Part shown: positions 30,313 through 39,199 of the stretch, piece after piece
Layout of the letters: every line of letters begins with the position of its first letter
Position numbering within the stretch: position 1 is the stretch's first letter
Source: Camelimonas fluminis
GTDB lineage: Bacteria; Pseudomonadota; Alphaproteobacteria; Rhizobiales; Beijerinckiaceae
DNA length: 64,000 nt
Direction: 5' to 3'
Assembly (NCBI RefSeq): GCF_014656355.1
Contig: NZ_BNCG01000005.1
Location: forward strand, 124,975 to 188,974
Translations under genes and position numbers: made by a program
Notes under the pieces: model-generated
Database searches by the model: none
The model's input: the letters and a program-made list of their open reading frames with translations, nothing else
What the model was told of the DNA's origin: nothing

Positions 30313-33090
30313 ATGAAAGTCGTCGTCGTCGAGTCTCCGGCGAAAGCGAAGACAATCAACAAATATCTGGGCAAGGACTATGAGGTCCTGGCGTCGTTCG
30401 GCCATATTCGCGACCTGCCGGCGAAAGACGGCTCGGTCGATCCCGAGCACGACTTCGCCATGGTGTGGGAGCTGGAGGACCGCGGCGCCAAGCGCCTGTC
30501 AGACATCGCCAAAGCGGTGAAGGGCGCCGACAAGCTCATTCTCGCCACCGACCCGGATCGCGAGGGCGAGGCCATTTCCTGGCACGTGCTGGAAGCCCTG
30601 AACCAGAAAAAGGTCCTGAAGGGCGTGGACGTGGAGCGCGTGACCTTCAACGCCATCACCCGCGATTCCATCCAGGCGGCCATGGCGGCGCCGCGCGCCA
30701 TCGACCAGGCGCTGGTCGACGCCTACCTCGCCCGTCGCGCCCTCGATTATCTGGTCGGCTTCAACCTGTCGCCGGTGCTGTGGCGCAAGTTGCCGGGCGC
30801 CCGTTCGGCCGGCCGCGTGCAGTCCGTGGCCCTGCGTCTCGTCTGTGACCGCGAGCGCGAGATCGAAACTTTCGTCAGCCGCGAGTACTGGTCGCTCGTC
30901 GCCCATCTGTCGACGGCGAAGGACGCGCCGTTCGAAGCCCGTCTGGTCGGCGCCGACGGCAAGAAGATCACCCGCCTCGACATTGGCTCCGGCGCGGAAG
31001 CGGAGGCGTTCAAGGCCGATCTGGAAAAGGCGCAGTTCACCGTCGCCTCGGTGGAGGCGAAGCCGGCGAAGCGCCATCCATGGCCGCCCTTCACCACCTC
31101 GACCCTGCAGCAGGAGGCCTCGCGCAAGCTCGGCCTCGCCCCGGCCGCCACCATGCGCGCCGCCCAGAAGCTGTATGAAGGCGTGGAAATCGGCGGCGAG
31201 ACCGTCGGCCTCATCACCTATATGCGAACCGACGGCGTCGACATGGCCCCGGAGGCCATTGCCCAGACCCGCAAGGTCATCGGCCAGATGTATGGCGACA
31301 GCTACGTGCCGTCGGCCCCGCGCAAATATTCAGCCAAGGCCAAGAACGCCCAGGAGGCGCACGAAGCCATCCGCCCGACCGATCTCAGCCGCAAGCCGTC
31401 TGAGGTGGCTCGTTATGTCGACGCCGAACAGGCCCGCCTCTATGAGCTGGTCTGGACCCGCACCATCGCCAGCCAGATGGAATCGGCGCTGCTGGAGCGC
31501 ACCACCGTCGATATCGCCGCGAAAGCCGGCGGCCGTAACCTTGAGTTGCGCGCCACCGGTCAGGTGGTGAAGTTCGACGGCTTCCTGAAGCTGTATCAGG
31601 AAGGCCGCGACGACGGCGACGACGACGACGACAACCGCCGCCTGCCGCCGATGAGCCAGGGCGAGGCCCTGAAGAAACGCGCGATCGACGCCAGCCAGCA
31701 CTTCACCGAGCCGCCGCCGCGCTATTCCGAGGCCAGCCTCGTCAAGCGCATGGAAGAGCTCGGCATCGGCCGCCCTTCCACCTACGCCTCGGTGCTGCAG
31801 GTGCTGAAGGATCGCGACTATGTGCGCATCGACAAGAAGCGCCTCGTTCCGGACGATCGCGGCCGCATCGTCGTCGCCTTCCTGGAAAACTTCTTCCGCC
31901 GCTATGTGGAATATGATTTCACCGCCGATCTGGAGGAGCAGCTCGACCGCGTCTCCAACCACGAGATCGACTGGAAGGCGGTGCTCAACGATTTCTGGCG
32001 TGATTTCATCGTCGCCATCGACGGCGCCAAGGGCCTGCGCACCACCGAGGTAATCGACGCCCTCAATGAATATCTGGGGCCGCACATCTTCCCGAAACGG
32101 GAAGATGGCATCGATCCGCGCGTCTGCCCGTCGTGCGGAACCGGCCAGCTGTCGCTGAAGCTCGGCCGCTTCGGCTCGTTTATCGGCTGCTCGAATTATC
32201 CGGAATGCCGCTACACCCGTCAGCTGGCGCAGGGCGCGGACCAGGAAGGCGGCGGCGACGAGGGCCGCCCCGGCGTGCGCAGCCTCGGAACCGATCCGGC
32301 CACGGGCCTGGAAGTGACCATCCGCGATGGCCGCTTCGGCGCCTACGCCCAGCTTGGCGAAGGCGAGAAGCCGAAACGCCAGAGCCTGCCCAAGGGAACC
32401 AGTCCGGGCTCGGTCGATCTGGAAAAGGCCCTGGCGCTGCTGTCGCTGCCGCGCGAGGTGGCGAAGCATCCTGAAACCGGCGAGCCGATCCTCGCCGGCA
32501 TCGGCCGCTTCGGTCCCTATGTCCAGCACGGCAAGGTCTACGCCAACATCGGACGCGACGACGACGTGCTGGAGATCGGCGGCAACCGGGCCATCGACCT
32601 GATCATCGCCAAGGAGCAGGGCGGCGGCCGGCGCGGCGGCGCGGCGGATCCGGGCCGTGAACTGGGAACCGATCCGGAAAGCAGCAAGCCAATCGTCGTC
32701 AAGGCAGGCCGCTACGGCCCCTATGTCACCGACGGAACCACCAACGCCACCCTGCCCCGGACCATGACCCAGGAAGCGGTGACGTTCGATGAAGCCGTCG
32801 AACTGCTGAAAAAGAAGCGCGAAGCTGGCGGCGGCAAGAAGCCGGCGCGCAAGACCGCAACCAAAACCAGCAAATCGGCCACGGCCAAACCGGCGGCGAA
32901 GACCGCGAAAAAGGCCGCCGCGGACTCCGAAGGCGACGACGCCGCCCCCGCGAAAAAGCCCGCCGCCAAAAAGGCGGCGGCCAAAAAAACCACGACGACG
33001 GCCAAAACCACGACCAAAAAGACCGCCGTCAAGAAAGCGTCGGCCCCGGCCGGCGACGCAGGCGACGACACGCCCCCCTGGGACGCGTGA
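30313..33090 (+). CDS. topA: DNA topoisomerase I
   Basis: Type IA topoisomerase that relaxes negative supercoils. The protein is 925 aa from ATG 30313, since MKVVVVESPAKAKTI is the Toprim start; the upstream extension to 30214 is not conserved. Toprim acidic residues lie in ATDPDREGEAISWHV. The catalytic tyrosine is Y303 in GLITYMRTDGVDM. One C4 zinc finger (CPSCGTGQLSLKLGRFGSF... to CSNYPEC) is followed by repeated topoisomerase C-terminal domains (GRFGPYVQHGKVYANI, GRYGPYVTDG). The final 90 or so residues are a Lys/Ala/Thr-rich histone-H1-like tail that probably binds DNA non-specifically. Confidence 0.97.
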   Translation: MKVVVVESPAKAKTINKYLGKDYEVLASFGHIRDLPAKDGSVDPEHDFAMVWELEDRGAKRLSDIAKAVKGADKLILATDPDREGEAISWHVLEALNQKKVLKGVDVERVTFNAITRDSIQAAMAAPRAIDQALVDAYLARRALDYLVGFNLSPVLWRKLPGARSAGRVQSVALRLVCDREREIETFVSREYWSLVAHLSTAKDAPFEARLVGADGKKITRLDIGSGAEAEAFKADLEKAQFTVASVEAKPAKRHPWPPFTTSTLQQEASRKLGLAPAATMRAAQKLYEGVEIGGETVGLITYMRTDGVDMAPEAIAQTRKVIGQMYGDSYVPSAPRKYSAKAKNAQEAHEAIRPTDLSRKPSEVARYVDAEQARLYELVWTRTIASQMESALLERTTVDIAAKAGGRNLELRATGQVVKFDGFLKLYQEGRDDGDDDDDNRRLPPMSQGEALKKRAIDASQHFTEPPPRYSEASLVKRMEELGIGRPSTYASVLQVLKDRDYVRIDKKRLVPDDRGRIVVAFLENFFRRYVEYDFTADLEEQLDRVSNHEIDWKAVLNDFWRDFIVAIDGAKGLRTTEVIDALNEYLGPHIFPKREDGIDPRVCPSCGTGQLSLKLGRFGSFIGCSNYPECRYTRQLAQGADQEGGGDEGRPGVRSLGTDPATGLEVTIRDGRFGAYAQLGEGEKPKRQSLPKGTSPGSVDLEKALALLSLPREVAKHPETGEPILAGIGRFGPYVQHGKVYANIGRDDDVLEIGGNRAIDLIIAKEQGGGRRGGAADPGRELGTDPESSKPIVVKAGRYGPYVTDGTTNATLPRTMTQEAVTFDEAVELLKKKREAGGGKKPARKTATKTSKSATAKPAAKTAKKAAADSEGDDAAPAKKPAAKKAAAKKTTTTAKTTTKKTAVKKASAPAGDAGDDTPPWDA

Positions 33091-33099
33091 CGCGGCGGC

Positions 33100-33141
33100 A
33101 TGTTGGGCCCAGCGCATCGCCAGATGCGCTGGGCCCAACGT
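33100..33141. terminator. Very long perfect hairpin after topA
   Basis: A 17-bp perfect stem (arms 33102-33118 and 33123-33139) closed by a GCCA tetraloop, extendable to 19 pairs with one G-T. It begins 11 bases after the topA stop. There is no T-run on either side, so it may act as an mRNA 3'-end stabiliser or a bidirectional, Rho-assisted terminator. Confidence 0.75.
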
Positions 33142-33340
33142 GGGACCGCCAGGCGATTCATCCGGTTCCCGTCCCTCCAGGCGGACGGAGAAAATTCAAC
33201 CGGCCAGGCGCATCCGGCAACCACATTCGCCCGCTGGACAGCCCGCGCATGAAATCATTTTTTCTTTTTATTTCATATAATTGACCAGAACACGGGCCTC
33301 ATGCCCACTGACGGGAGCCCACCATCTCCGGAGGTTCCCG

Positions 33341-34327
33341 TTGCCTGATTTCCCCCCAACTCTCCCTTCCATCGCCACCAGCCGTCGCGGCTTTCTGCGT
33401 CTGGTTCCGGGCGCGCTGGCCCTTGGCGCCGGCCTCTCCGCCCCGGGCGGACTGGCGCGGGCGGAAGCCAGAGCCCAGCTCAACATCGGCAATCAGAAAG
33501 GCGGCCTGCGTTCGCTGATCGAGGCGTCCGGCAATGGCGGCGACCTGCCTTTCGACCTGCGCTGGAGCGAATTCCAGAGCGCCGCGCCGATCCTCGAATC
33601 CATCAACGCCGGCGCGCTGGACGTGGGCTACACCGGCGATTTCTCGGTGCTCACCGTATTCGGCAACGGCGCGCCGATCCGCGCCATCGCCGCCGTGCGC
33701 AACGCCCCGGCCGGTCAGGCCATCGTCGTGCGCAACGGCTCGAACATCCGCAGCGTTGCTGATCTGCGCGGCAGGACCATCGCCGGCACCCGGGGCGGCT
33801 GGGGCGAATTTCTGATCAAGGCGGCGCTGAAGGAGGCTGGCGTCGATCCAAAGGAGGTCAATATCCGCTTCATGGCTCCGCCAGAGGCGTTGCCCGCCTT
33901 CAGCGGCGGCCGCATCGACGCCTGGGCGATCTGGGACCCGTTCATCTCCCAGGTCCTGCTGCGCGCCGACGCCCGCGTGCTGCGCGATGGTCAGGGCCTG
34001 ACGCCGTCGATCATGCTGCTGGTGGCGTCGCAGGCGGCCATCGAAAAAAAGCGCGAGCAACTGGCCGCCTTCCGCGACCGGGCGCGCAAGGGCATTGACT
34101 GGGTCAATGGCCACATCCCTGCTTACGCGGCCTACAATTCCAAACTCACCGGAATGCCGGAGGACGTGCTGCTCCGGGCTTTTGACGTCAACCGCGCCAG
34201 CAACACGCGGATCGACGCCGCGCTGGTCGCCGAATTGCAGCAGGCCGCCGACCAGGCCACGGCCTTCGGGGTCTTTGAAAGAAAGATTGACGTCGCGCCC
34301 CTGCTCGACGTCTCATTCCAGTCCTGA
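33341..34327 (+). CDS. Tat-exported aliphatic-sulfonate-type substrate-binding protein
   Basis: Periplasmic binding protein of the SsuA/NMT1 class, 328 aa. The N-terminus has a twin-arginine signal (TSRRGFLRL followed by VPGALALGAGLSAPGGLARA). The mature part shows LNIGNQKGGLRSLIEASG, ILESINAGALDVGYTGDFSV, LRGRTIAGTRGGWGEFLIKAAL and IDAWAIWDPFISQ, all typical of sulfonate/taurine-binding proteins. The TTG at 33341 has GGAGG six bases upstream; a TTG at 33281 has no such site. No ATPase or permease genes are adjacent, so it must work with a transporter encoded elsewhere. The exact ligand is unknown. Confidence 0.9.
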   Translation: MPDFPPTLPSIATSRRGFLRLVPGALALGAGLSAPGGLARAEARAQLNIGNQKGGLRSLIEASGNGGDLPFDLRWSEFQSAAPILESINAGALDVGYTGDFSVLTVFGNGAPIRAIAAVRNAPAGQAIVVRNGSNIRSVADLRGRTIAGTRGGWGEFLIKAALKEAGVDPKEVNIRFMAPPEALPAFSGGRIDAWAIWDPFISQVLLRADARVLRDGQGLTPSIMLLVASQAAIEKKREQLAAFRDRARKGIDWVNGHIPAYAAYNSKLTGMPEDVLLRAFDVNRASNTRIDAALVAELQQAADQATAFGVFERKIDVAPLLDVSFQS

Positions 34328-34407
34328 AGCGCCGGTGGCAGGGCTGGCGCCACTGCCGCGCGGGCTGGCGGACGATCAAAGTCGCCCCCGCGGCGTTCGG
34401 GGGTGAA

Positions 34408-34980
34408 ATGGAAAATTCCGGCGACAATGGCGCGATCGAACTGCGGCTGGCGGACAGCGCGCAGCTCTTCAACACACTCGATCCGTTTCCCTTCCGCGAA
34501 CGCGATCTGGCGCCTGAAGCCGAGCAGTACATTCTGGACTGGGCGGAGACTCTGCCGAAGGACCAGCCGATCAGCATCATCGTGCATCTGCAATCCGCCA
34601 ATCTGGACAGGCATCGCGACTCCGACCTGCAACAGGCGATCAACGGCTGGTTCCGGGCTCGCGAGGCAGGCGAAGCACGGGACATGAAAACCCTGTTCCG
34701 GGATGGGCGGATCGCACTGTGCGTTGGCTTCGTGATGCTTGGCCTGTTCATGCTCCTGAGCTGGACGGTGGCGCAAAACTACGACAACCCGTTCGCGCGG
34801 GTGATCAGCGAAAGCCTGGTGATCATTGGCTGGGTGGTGTTGTGGCGCCCTGCCGAAATGTTTCTCTACGACTGGACGCCGATCTTGCGCCGCAAGCGAC
34901 TGTTTCACCGGCTCGCCGAGGCGCGGGTCACAATTCATCACGCCGGGCGCCCAGGCGAAACGCCAGCTGACGGCGCCTGA
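34408..34980 (+). CDS. Two-helix membrane protein of unknown function
   Basis: A 190-aa protein with a soluble N-terminal half (about 1-100: IELRLADSAQLFNTLDPFPF, DLAPEAEQYILDWAETLPKD) and two hydrophobic helices (IALCVGFVMLGLFMLLSW and VISESLVIIGWVVLWR), then a basic C-terminus (RRKRLFHRLAEARV). The N-terminal half looks like a compact alpha/beta domain, but I do not recognise it. ATG 34408 has GGGGTGAA immediately upstream. It follows the sulfonate-type binding protein by 80 bases on the same strand; no functional link can be shown. Confidence 0.75.
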   Translation: MENSGDNGAIELRLADSAQLFNTLDPFPFRERDLAPEAEQYILDWAETLPKDQPISIIVHLQSANLDRHRDSDLQQAINGWFRAREAGEARDMKTLFRDGRIALCVGFVMLGLFMLLSWTVAQNYDNPFARVISESLVIIGWVVLWRPAEMFLYDWTPILRRKRLFHRLAEARVTIHHAGRPGETPADGA

Positions 34981-35159
34981 GGCGGCCGGAGCCGCCAGCC
35001 GACTGTCTCGCTTTTGCCGCAGGTTCATGGCAAACAGGGGCCTGCGCCGCCTGGGCGCGCCTTCCGCCCTGTCGCCGGGCTGGAGCAGGCGCCACAGTGG
35101 AACAGCGCCCCTTGAGGCCGCCAGATCATCGTGGCGCGCCGCCAGCTTTTTGTATTGAC

Positions 35160-35202
35160 GCATTTTCTTCACGAGAAGTGGGCCCACTTTTCCCGAAAAT
35201 GC
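35160..35202. repeat. Composite palindromic repeat, copy 3 (just upstream of rnr)
   Basis: GCATTTTC (35160-35167) faces GAAAATGC (35195-35202), with a perfect inner palindrome AAGTGGGCCCACTT (35176-35189). It lies 18 bases before the proposed rnr start. In the rnr frame the element is open and would encode HFLHEKWAHFSRK if an upstream start were used. Confidence 0.9.
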
Positions 35203-35220
35203 TCCAGCTCCGGAAAAGTC

Positions 35221-37704
35221 TTGACCCGTCGTCCCGGCTCCAAACGCCCGTCCTCCTCCCGCGCCGCGCCGCGCGCCACCCGATCGCGCGCCGCCCGCAA
35301 GGAAGCCGCCCAGCGCCTTGCGGCGGTTGTGGCGTTGCCCGAAAACCTGACGGAAACAGTGGATGGCGACGCGCCGGCGGGGCTGCCGACGCGCGAGGCC
35401 ATCGTCGCCTTCATCAATTCGGCCCCGGGGAAGGTGGCCAAGCGCGATATCGCCCGGGCCTTCGGCATCAGCGGCGACCAGCGCATCTGGCTGAAAAGGC
35501 TGCTGAAGGAGCTGGAGGAGGACGGTCTCATCAACCGTCGCCACGGCGCCCTGCACGACGCCGCCGGGCTGCCGCCGGTGGTGCTGGCCGACATCACCGG
35601 CCGCGACGCCGACGGCGAACTCATCGCCCGTCCGGCTGAGTGGAACAGCGACGACGAGCCGCCGCAGATCATCATCAATCTGCCGCGCCGCCCGGCCAGG
35701 GGCCATCAGCCCACGCCCGGCGTCGGCGACCGCGCCCTGCTCCGCGTCTCAAAACTGCCGGAGCCGGAAGGCGGCCCGGCTTACACCGGCCGTCCCATCA
35801 AGATCATCGGCCGCGCCAATCCGCAGACGCTGGGCGTATTCCGCGCCCTGCCGGAGGGCGGCGGCTGGATCGAGCCCGTCGACAAGAAAAGCCTCGGCAA
35901 GGAGCCGCTGGAAATCCGCCCCGGCGACGCGGGCGAGGCGAAGGACGGCGATCTGGTGTCGGTCAGCGTGTCGAAGATCGGCCGCTTCGCCCGTCCGCAC
36001 GCCCGGGTGCGCGAACGCCTCGGCTCACTGTCGTCGGAGAAGGCGGTCAGCCTTCTGGCGATCTACGCCCATGGCATTCCGCATGTTTTCTCGCCGGCGG
36101 CGCTGGCCGAAGCGGAAACGGCCCGCCCGCTGGGCATGAGCGGCCGCGAGGACTGGCGTGAACTGCCGCTCATCACCATCGATCCGGCGGACGCCAAGGA
36201 CCACGACGACGCCGTGCACGCCGCCGTGGATGAGGACCCCAACAATCCCGACGGCTTCGTGCTCACCGTGGCCATCGCCGACGTCGCCGCTTACGTGCGC
36301 CCCGGCGGCGAGCTGGACCGCACGGCCCGTGAACGCGGCAATTCGGTCTATTTTCCCGACCGGGTCGTGCCGATGCTGCCGGAGCGCATCTCCAACGATT
36401 TGTGCTCGTTGCGTCCGCACGAGGACCGGCCGTCGCTGGCCATGCGCATCGTCATCGACGCCCACGGCCGCAAACTGCGCCATTCGGTGCACCGGGTGAT
36501 GATGCGCTCGGCAGCGAAGCTGGCTTACCAGCAGGCGCAAGCAGCCATCGACGGCCTGCCCGACGACGTCACTGGCCCATTGCTGGAACCAGTGCTCAAA
36601 CCGCTGTGGGCGGCGTACGCGGCGCTGGCCGAAGCGCGCGACAAACGCTCGCCGCTGGCGCTGGACCTGCCGGAGCGCAAGCTGCTGCTTGACGCCGACG
36701 GCATGCTCGACCGGGTGATCATCCCGCCCCGCCTCGACGCCCACCGGCTGATCGAGGAGTTCATGATTCTCGCGAACGTCTGCGCGGCGGAAACCCTGGA
36801 GCGCGCTGGCTCGCCCCTGCTTTACCGCATCCACGACGAACCCTCGCTGGAAAAGATGCGCGGCCTTGGCGAAGTCATGGCTTCCATCGGCATCAAGCTG
36901 CCGAAAACCAGCAATGTGCGACCGGAGTTGTTCAACCGCATCCTCGCCCAGGTTGAGGGCACGCGGCACAAGACCTTCATCAACGAAGTGGTGCTGCGCT
37001 CCCAGGCCCAGGCGGAATATTCCGCCGACAATTGCGGCCACTTCGGCCTCAACCTGCGCCGCTACGCCCATTTCACCTCGCCGATCCGCCGCTACGCCGA
37101 TCTGATCGTTCACCGGGCGCTGATCACCGTCTGCAAGCTGGGCCATGACGGCCTGCCGGCAGCGACCACCCGCTCGCAGCTCAACGAAATCGCCGCGCAG
37201 ATCTCGGTGGCCGAGCGCCGCGCCATGGCGGCCGAGCGCGAGACCATCGACCGGCTGATCGCCCACCATCTGGCCGACGCCATCGGCGCGACCTTCCAGG
37301 GCCAGATCTCCGGCGTCACCCGCGCCGGCCTGTTCGTGCGCCTGGCCGACACCGGCGCCGACGGCTTCGTACCGGCCGCCACCATCGGCGACGAGTTCTA
37401 CCGGCACGATGAATCGCTGCACGCCCTGGTCGGCTCCCGCACCGGCGACACCCTGCGCCTCGGCGACCAGGTGGAGGTGCGACTGGCCGAAGCCGCGCCC
37501 ATCGCCGGCGCCCTGCGCTTCGAGCTGACGGGCCGCAGCGGCGGCGGGCGCTCGCGCCTCGCCGGCCGCAAGATTGGCGCGAAGAAGGACGGCAAGGGCA
37601 AATCCGGCGGCAAGGCGCCGAAGGGGCTGAAAGGCCGCCTCGCCGAGCAGAAAAAAGCGAAGAGGGCCATGCTGGAGCGCAGCAGGGCGCCGCGCGCGCA
37701 ATAA
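35221..37704 (+). CDS. rnr: Ribonuclease R
   Basis: Processive 3'-5' exoribonuclease that degrades structured RNA and takes part in ribosome quality control. About 827 aa: an N-terminal winged helix (IARAFGISGDQRIWLKRLLK), cold-shock domains, and the RNB catalytic core with TIDPADAKDHDDAVHA near residue 320 (metal-binding Asp residues). FTSPIRRYADLIVHRAL follows, then an S1 domain (FQGQISGVTRAGLFVRLADT) and a Lys/Gly-rich tail. I chose TTG 35221 because GGAAAAG precedes it and the frame upstream is made of a palindromic repeat; GTG 35131 is in frame and would add 30 residues. Confidence 0.95.
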   Translation: MTRRPGSKRPSSSRAAPRATRSRAARKEAAQRLAAVVALPENLTETVDGDAPAGLPTREAIVAFINSAPGKVAKRDIARAFGISGDQRIWLKRLLKELEEDGLINRRHGALHDAAGLPPVVLADITGRDADGELIARPAEWNSDDEPPQIIINLPRRPARGHQPTPGVGDRALLRVSKLPEPEGGPAYTGRPIKIIGRANPQTLGVFRALPEGGGWIEPVDKKSLGKEPLEIRPGDAGEAKDGDLVSVSVSKIGRFARPHARVRERLGSLSSEKAVSLLAIYAHGIPHVFSPAALAEAETARPLGMSGREDWRELPLITIDPADAKDHDDAVHAAVDEDPNNPDGFVLTVAIADVAAYVRPGGELDRTARERGNSVYFPDRVVPMLPERISNDLCSLRPHEDRPSLAMRIVIDAHGRKLRHSVHRVMMRSAAKLAYQQAQAAIDGLPDDVTGPLLEPVLKPLWAAYAALAEARDKRSPLALDLPERKLLLDADGMLDRVIIPPRLDAHRLIEEFMILANVCAAETLERAGSPLLYRIHDEPSLEKMRGLGEVMASIGIKLPKTSNVRPELFNRILAQVEGTRHKTFINEVVLRSQAQAEYSADNCGHFGLNLRRYAHFTSPIRRYADLIVHRALITVCKLGHDGLPAATTRSQLNEIAAQISVAERRAMAAERETIDRLIAHHLADAIGATFQGQISGVTRAGLFVRLADTGADGFVPAATIGDEFYRHDESLHALVGSRTGDTLRLGDQVEVRLAEAAPIAGALRFELTGRSGGGRSRLAGRKIGAKKDGKGKSGGKAPKGLKGRLAEQKKAKRAMLERSRAPRAQ

Positions 37705-37877
37705 GGCGTGCGCCGGCGTCCCCTCGCGCGAAGATCGGGCAACCGCGCCGCCGGAATATTGGCGCACACCCTGACGCGCGCAGTCCTGCCCCTCGCTGGC
37801 CGGCCTTTCCCCGGGCAGGAACGGCGATTACAACGGTTCCGGACAGCGTGCGAACGACAAGCCGGCGGGAGTGACCA

Positions 37878-38336
37878 ATGGGCTACAAAATGCAATCCCC
37901 TTATGCCGGCGATCCGCCCCGCGAGCCAGCGCCGGCCATGCGCCGCGGCTGGTCGGGCCGTTGCCCCGCCTGCGGCGAAGGCCGCATCTTCGGCAAGTTC
38001 CTGAAGGTCAATCCGGCTTGCCCCTCCTGTGGCGAGGAACTGAGCCACCATCGCGCCGACGATCTGCCGCCCTATCTGGTCATCACCATCGTCGCCCATA
38101 TCGTTGGCACCGGCATCCTGCTGACCGAAACCTACATGGAATGGCCGGTGTGGGCGCACATGACCCTGTGGCCGGCCCTGACCATTATTCTCGGCCTGTG
38201 GCTGATGCAGCCGGTGAAGGGCGCCGTCATCGGCCTGCAATGGGCCAATCGCATGCACGGCTTCGGCGGCGAGGATGACAGCGCCCATCTGGCGGACAGC
38301 CGCCAGCCGTCGCGCCCGGCCAGCCACAACACCTGA
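37878..38336 (+). CDS. DUF983 membrane protein with zinc-ribbon-like cysteines
   Basis: A 152-aa protein. Two CxxC pairs (C29/C32 in GRCPACGEG and C48/C51 in NPACPSCGEEL) could form a zinc ribbon. The HHRADDLPPYLVITIVAHIV segment leads into two or three membrane helices (MTLWPALTIILGLWLMQPVK). This is the DUF983 pattern; its biochemical role is unknown. ATG 37878 is preceded by GGGAG. It follows rnr by 173 bases in a plus-strand run rnr-DUF983-Nudix-MFS-rpmG. Confidence 0.9.
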   Translation: MGYKMQSPYAGDPPREPAPAMRRGWSGRCPACGEGRIFGKFLKVNPACPSCGEELSHHRADDLPPYLVITIVAHIVGTGILLTETYMEWPVWAHMTLWPALTIILGLWLMQPVKGAVIGLQWANRMHGFGGEDDSAHLADSRQPSRPASHNT

Positions 38337-38434
38337 ACAGAACGGAAGACGCAGCCACGGCTGGGGCTCTGCCTCCGCATGAAAGGCTGCGCTGGCGCCG
38401 CATCAACGGCGCCCGGATAAAGGGAGAAACGTCC

Positions 38435-39199
38435 ATGACAACCAACGCCGCGAGCAACGCTGCAATGACCGATGAGGAGATGCTGGTGGAGAGCGAGCGC
38501 AACGAGCCGGTGTTTCCGACGATCCGGCCGCGCAACGCCGCCACCCTCATCATACTCGACCGCACGGGCGCGCATCCGAAGGTGCTGATGGGTCGTCGCC
38601 ACGCGGGGCACCGCTTCATGCCCGGCAAATTCGTCTTTCCGGGTGGGCGCATCGAAACCAACGACCGCTTCATGACGCCGGTGAACGATCTTCACCCGGT
38701 GGTTGGCGAGAAATTGCTGACCCGCACCGTGCGCCCCGCCGTGTCGCGCGGCCGCGCCCTGGCGCTGGCCGCCATCCGCGAAACCTTCGAGGAGACCGGC
38801 CTGCTGCTCGGCCGCAAACTTGATGCGCCGGCAAAGCGCACGCCGCAGGGACCGTGGAGCGATTTCGCCGGCCATGGCGTGACGCCGGATCTGGAGCCGC
38901 TGCGCTTCATCGCCCGCGCCATCACTCCGCCCGGACGCCCCAAACGCTTCGACACGCGGTTCTTCGCGGTTGACGCCAGCCAGATCGTCGAGCGCATCGA
39001 CGGCGTCGTCACCGCCGACACCGAACTGACGGAGCTTGTCTGGGTGGAGATCGAGGAGGCGCGCCAGCTCGATCTGCCCTCCATCACCACGGTGGTGCTC
39101 AAGGAGCTGGAGCAGCGCACGGCGCTCGGCTTTCATCATGAACTGCCCGTTCCCTTCTACAATCCGAAGCGGGGCGGATTTCAGCGCGAGGAACTGTGA
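38435..39199 (+). CDS. Nudix hydrolase with split Nudix box (NUDT19-like)
   Basis: A 254-aa Nudix protein. The box begins KFVFPGGRIETNDRF and resumes more than 40 residues later with ALAAIRETFEETGLLLG, so the usual GX5EX7REUXEEXGU is interrupted by an insertion. Such interrupted boxes occur in NUDT19-type enzymes, which act on acyl-CoA or CoA. The catalytic glutamates in RETFEETG are present, so the enzyme should be active. ATG 38435 has GGGAG upstream. The stop overlaps the start of the MFS gene (GTGA), so the two are co-translated. Confidence 0.88.
   Translation: MTTNAASNAAMTDEEMLVESERNEPVFPTIRPRNAATLIILDRTGAHPKVLMGRRHAGHRFMPGKFVFPGGRIETNDRFMTPVNDLHPVVGEKLLTRTVRPAVSRGRALALAAIRETFEETGLLLGRKLDAPAKRTPQGPWSDFAGHGVTPDLEPLRFIARAITPPGRPKRFDTRFFAVDASQIVERIDGVVTADTELTELVWVEIEEARQLDLPSITTVVLKELEQRTALGFHHELPVPFYNPKRGGFQREEL

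Noticed and set aside
31330..33138. 602-codon minus-strand open frame
   Set aside because: Antisense to topA; no motif, composition driven by the Lys/Ala-rich coding of the TopA tail.
36025..37767. 580-codon minus-strand open frame
   Set aside because: Antisense to rnr; no recognisable domain.
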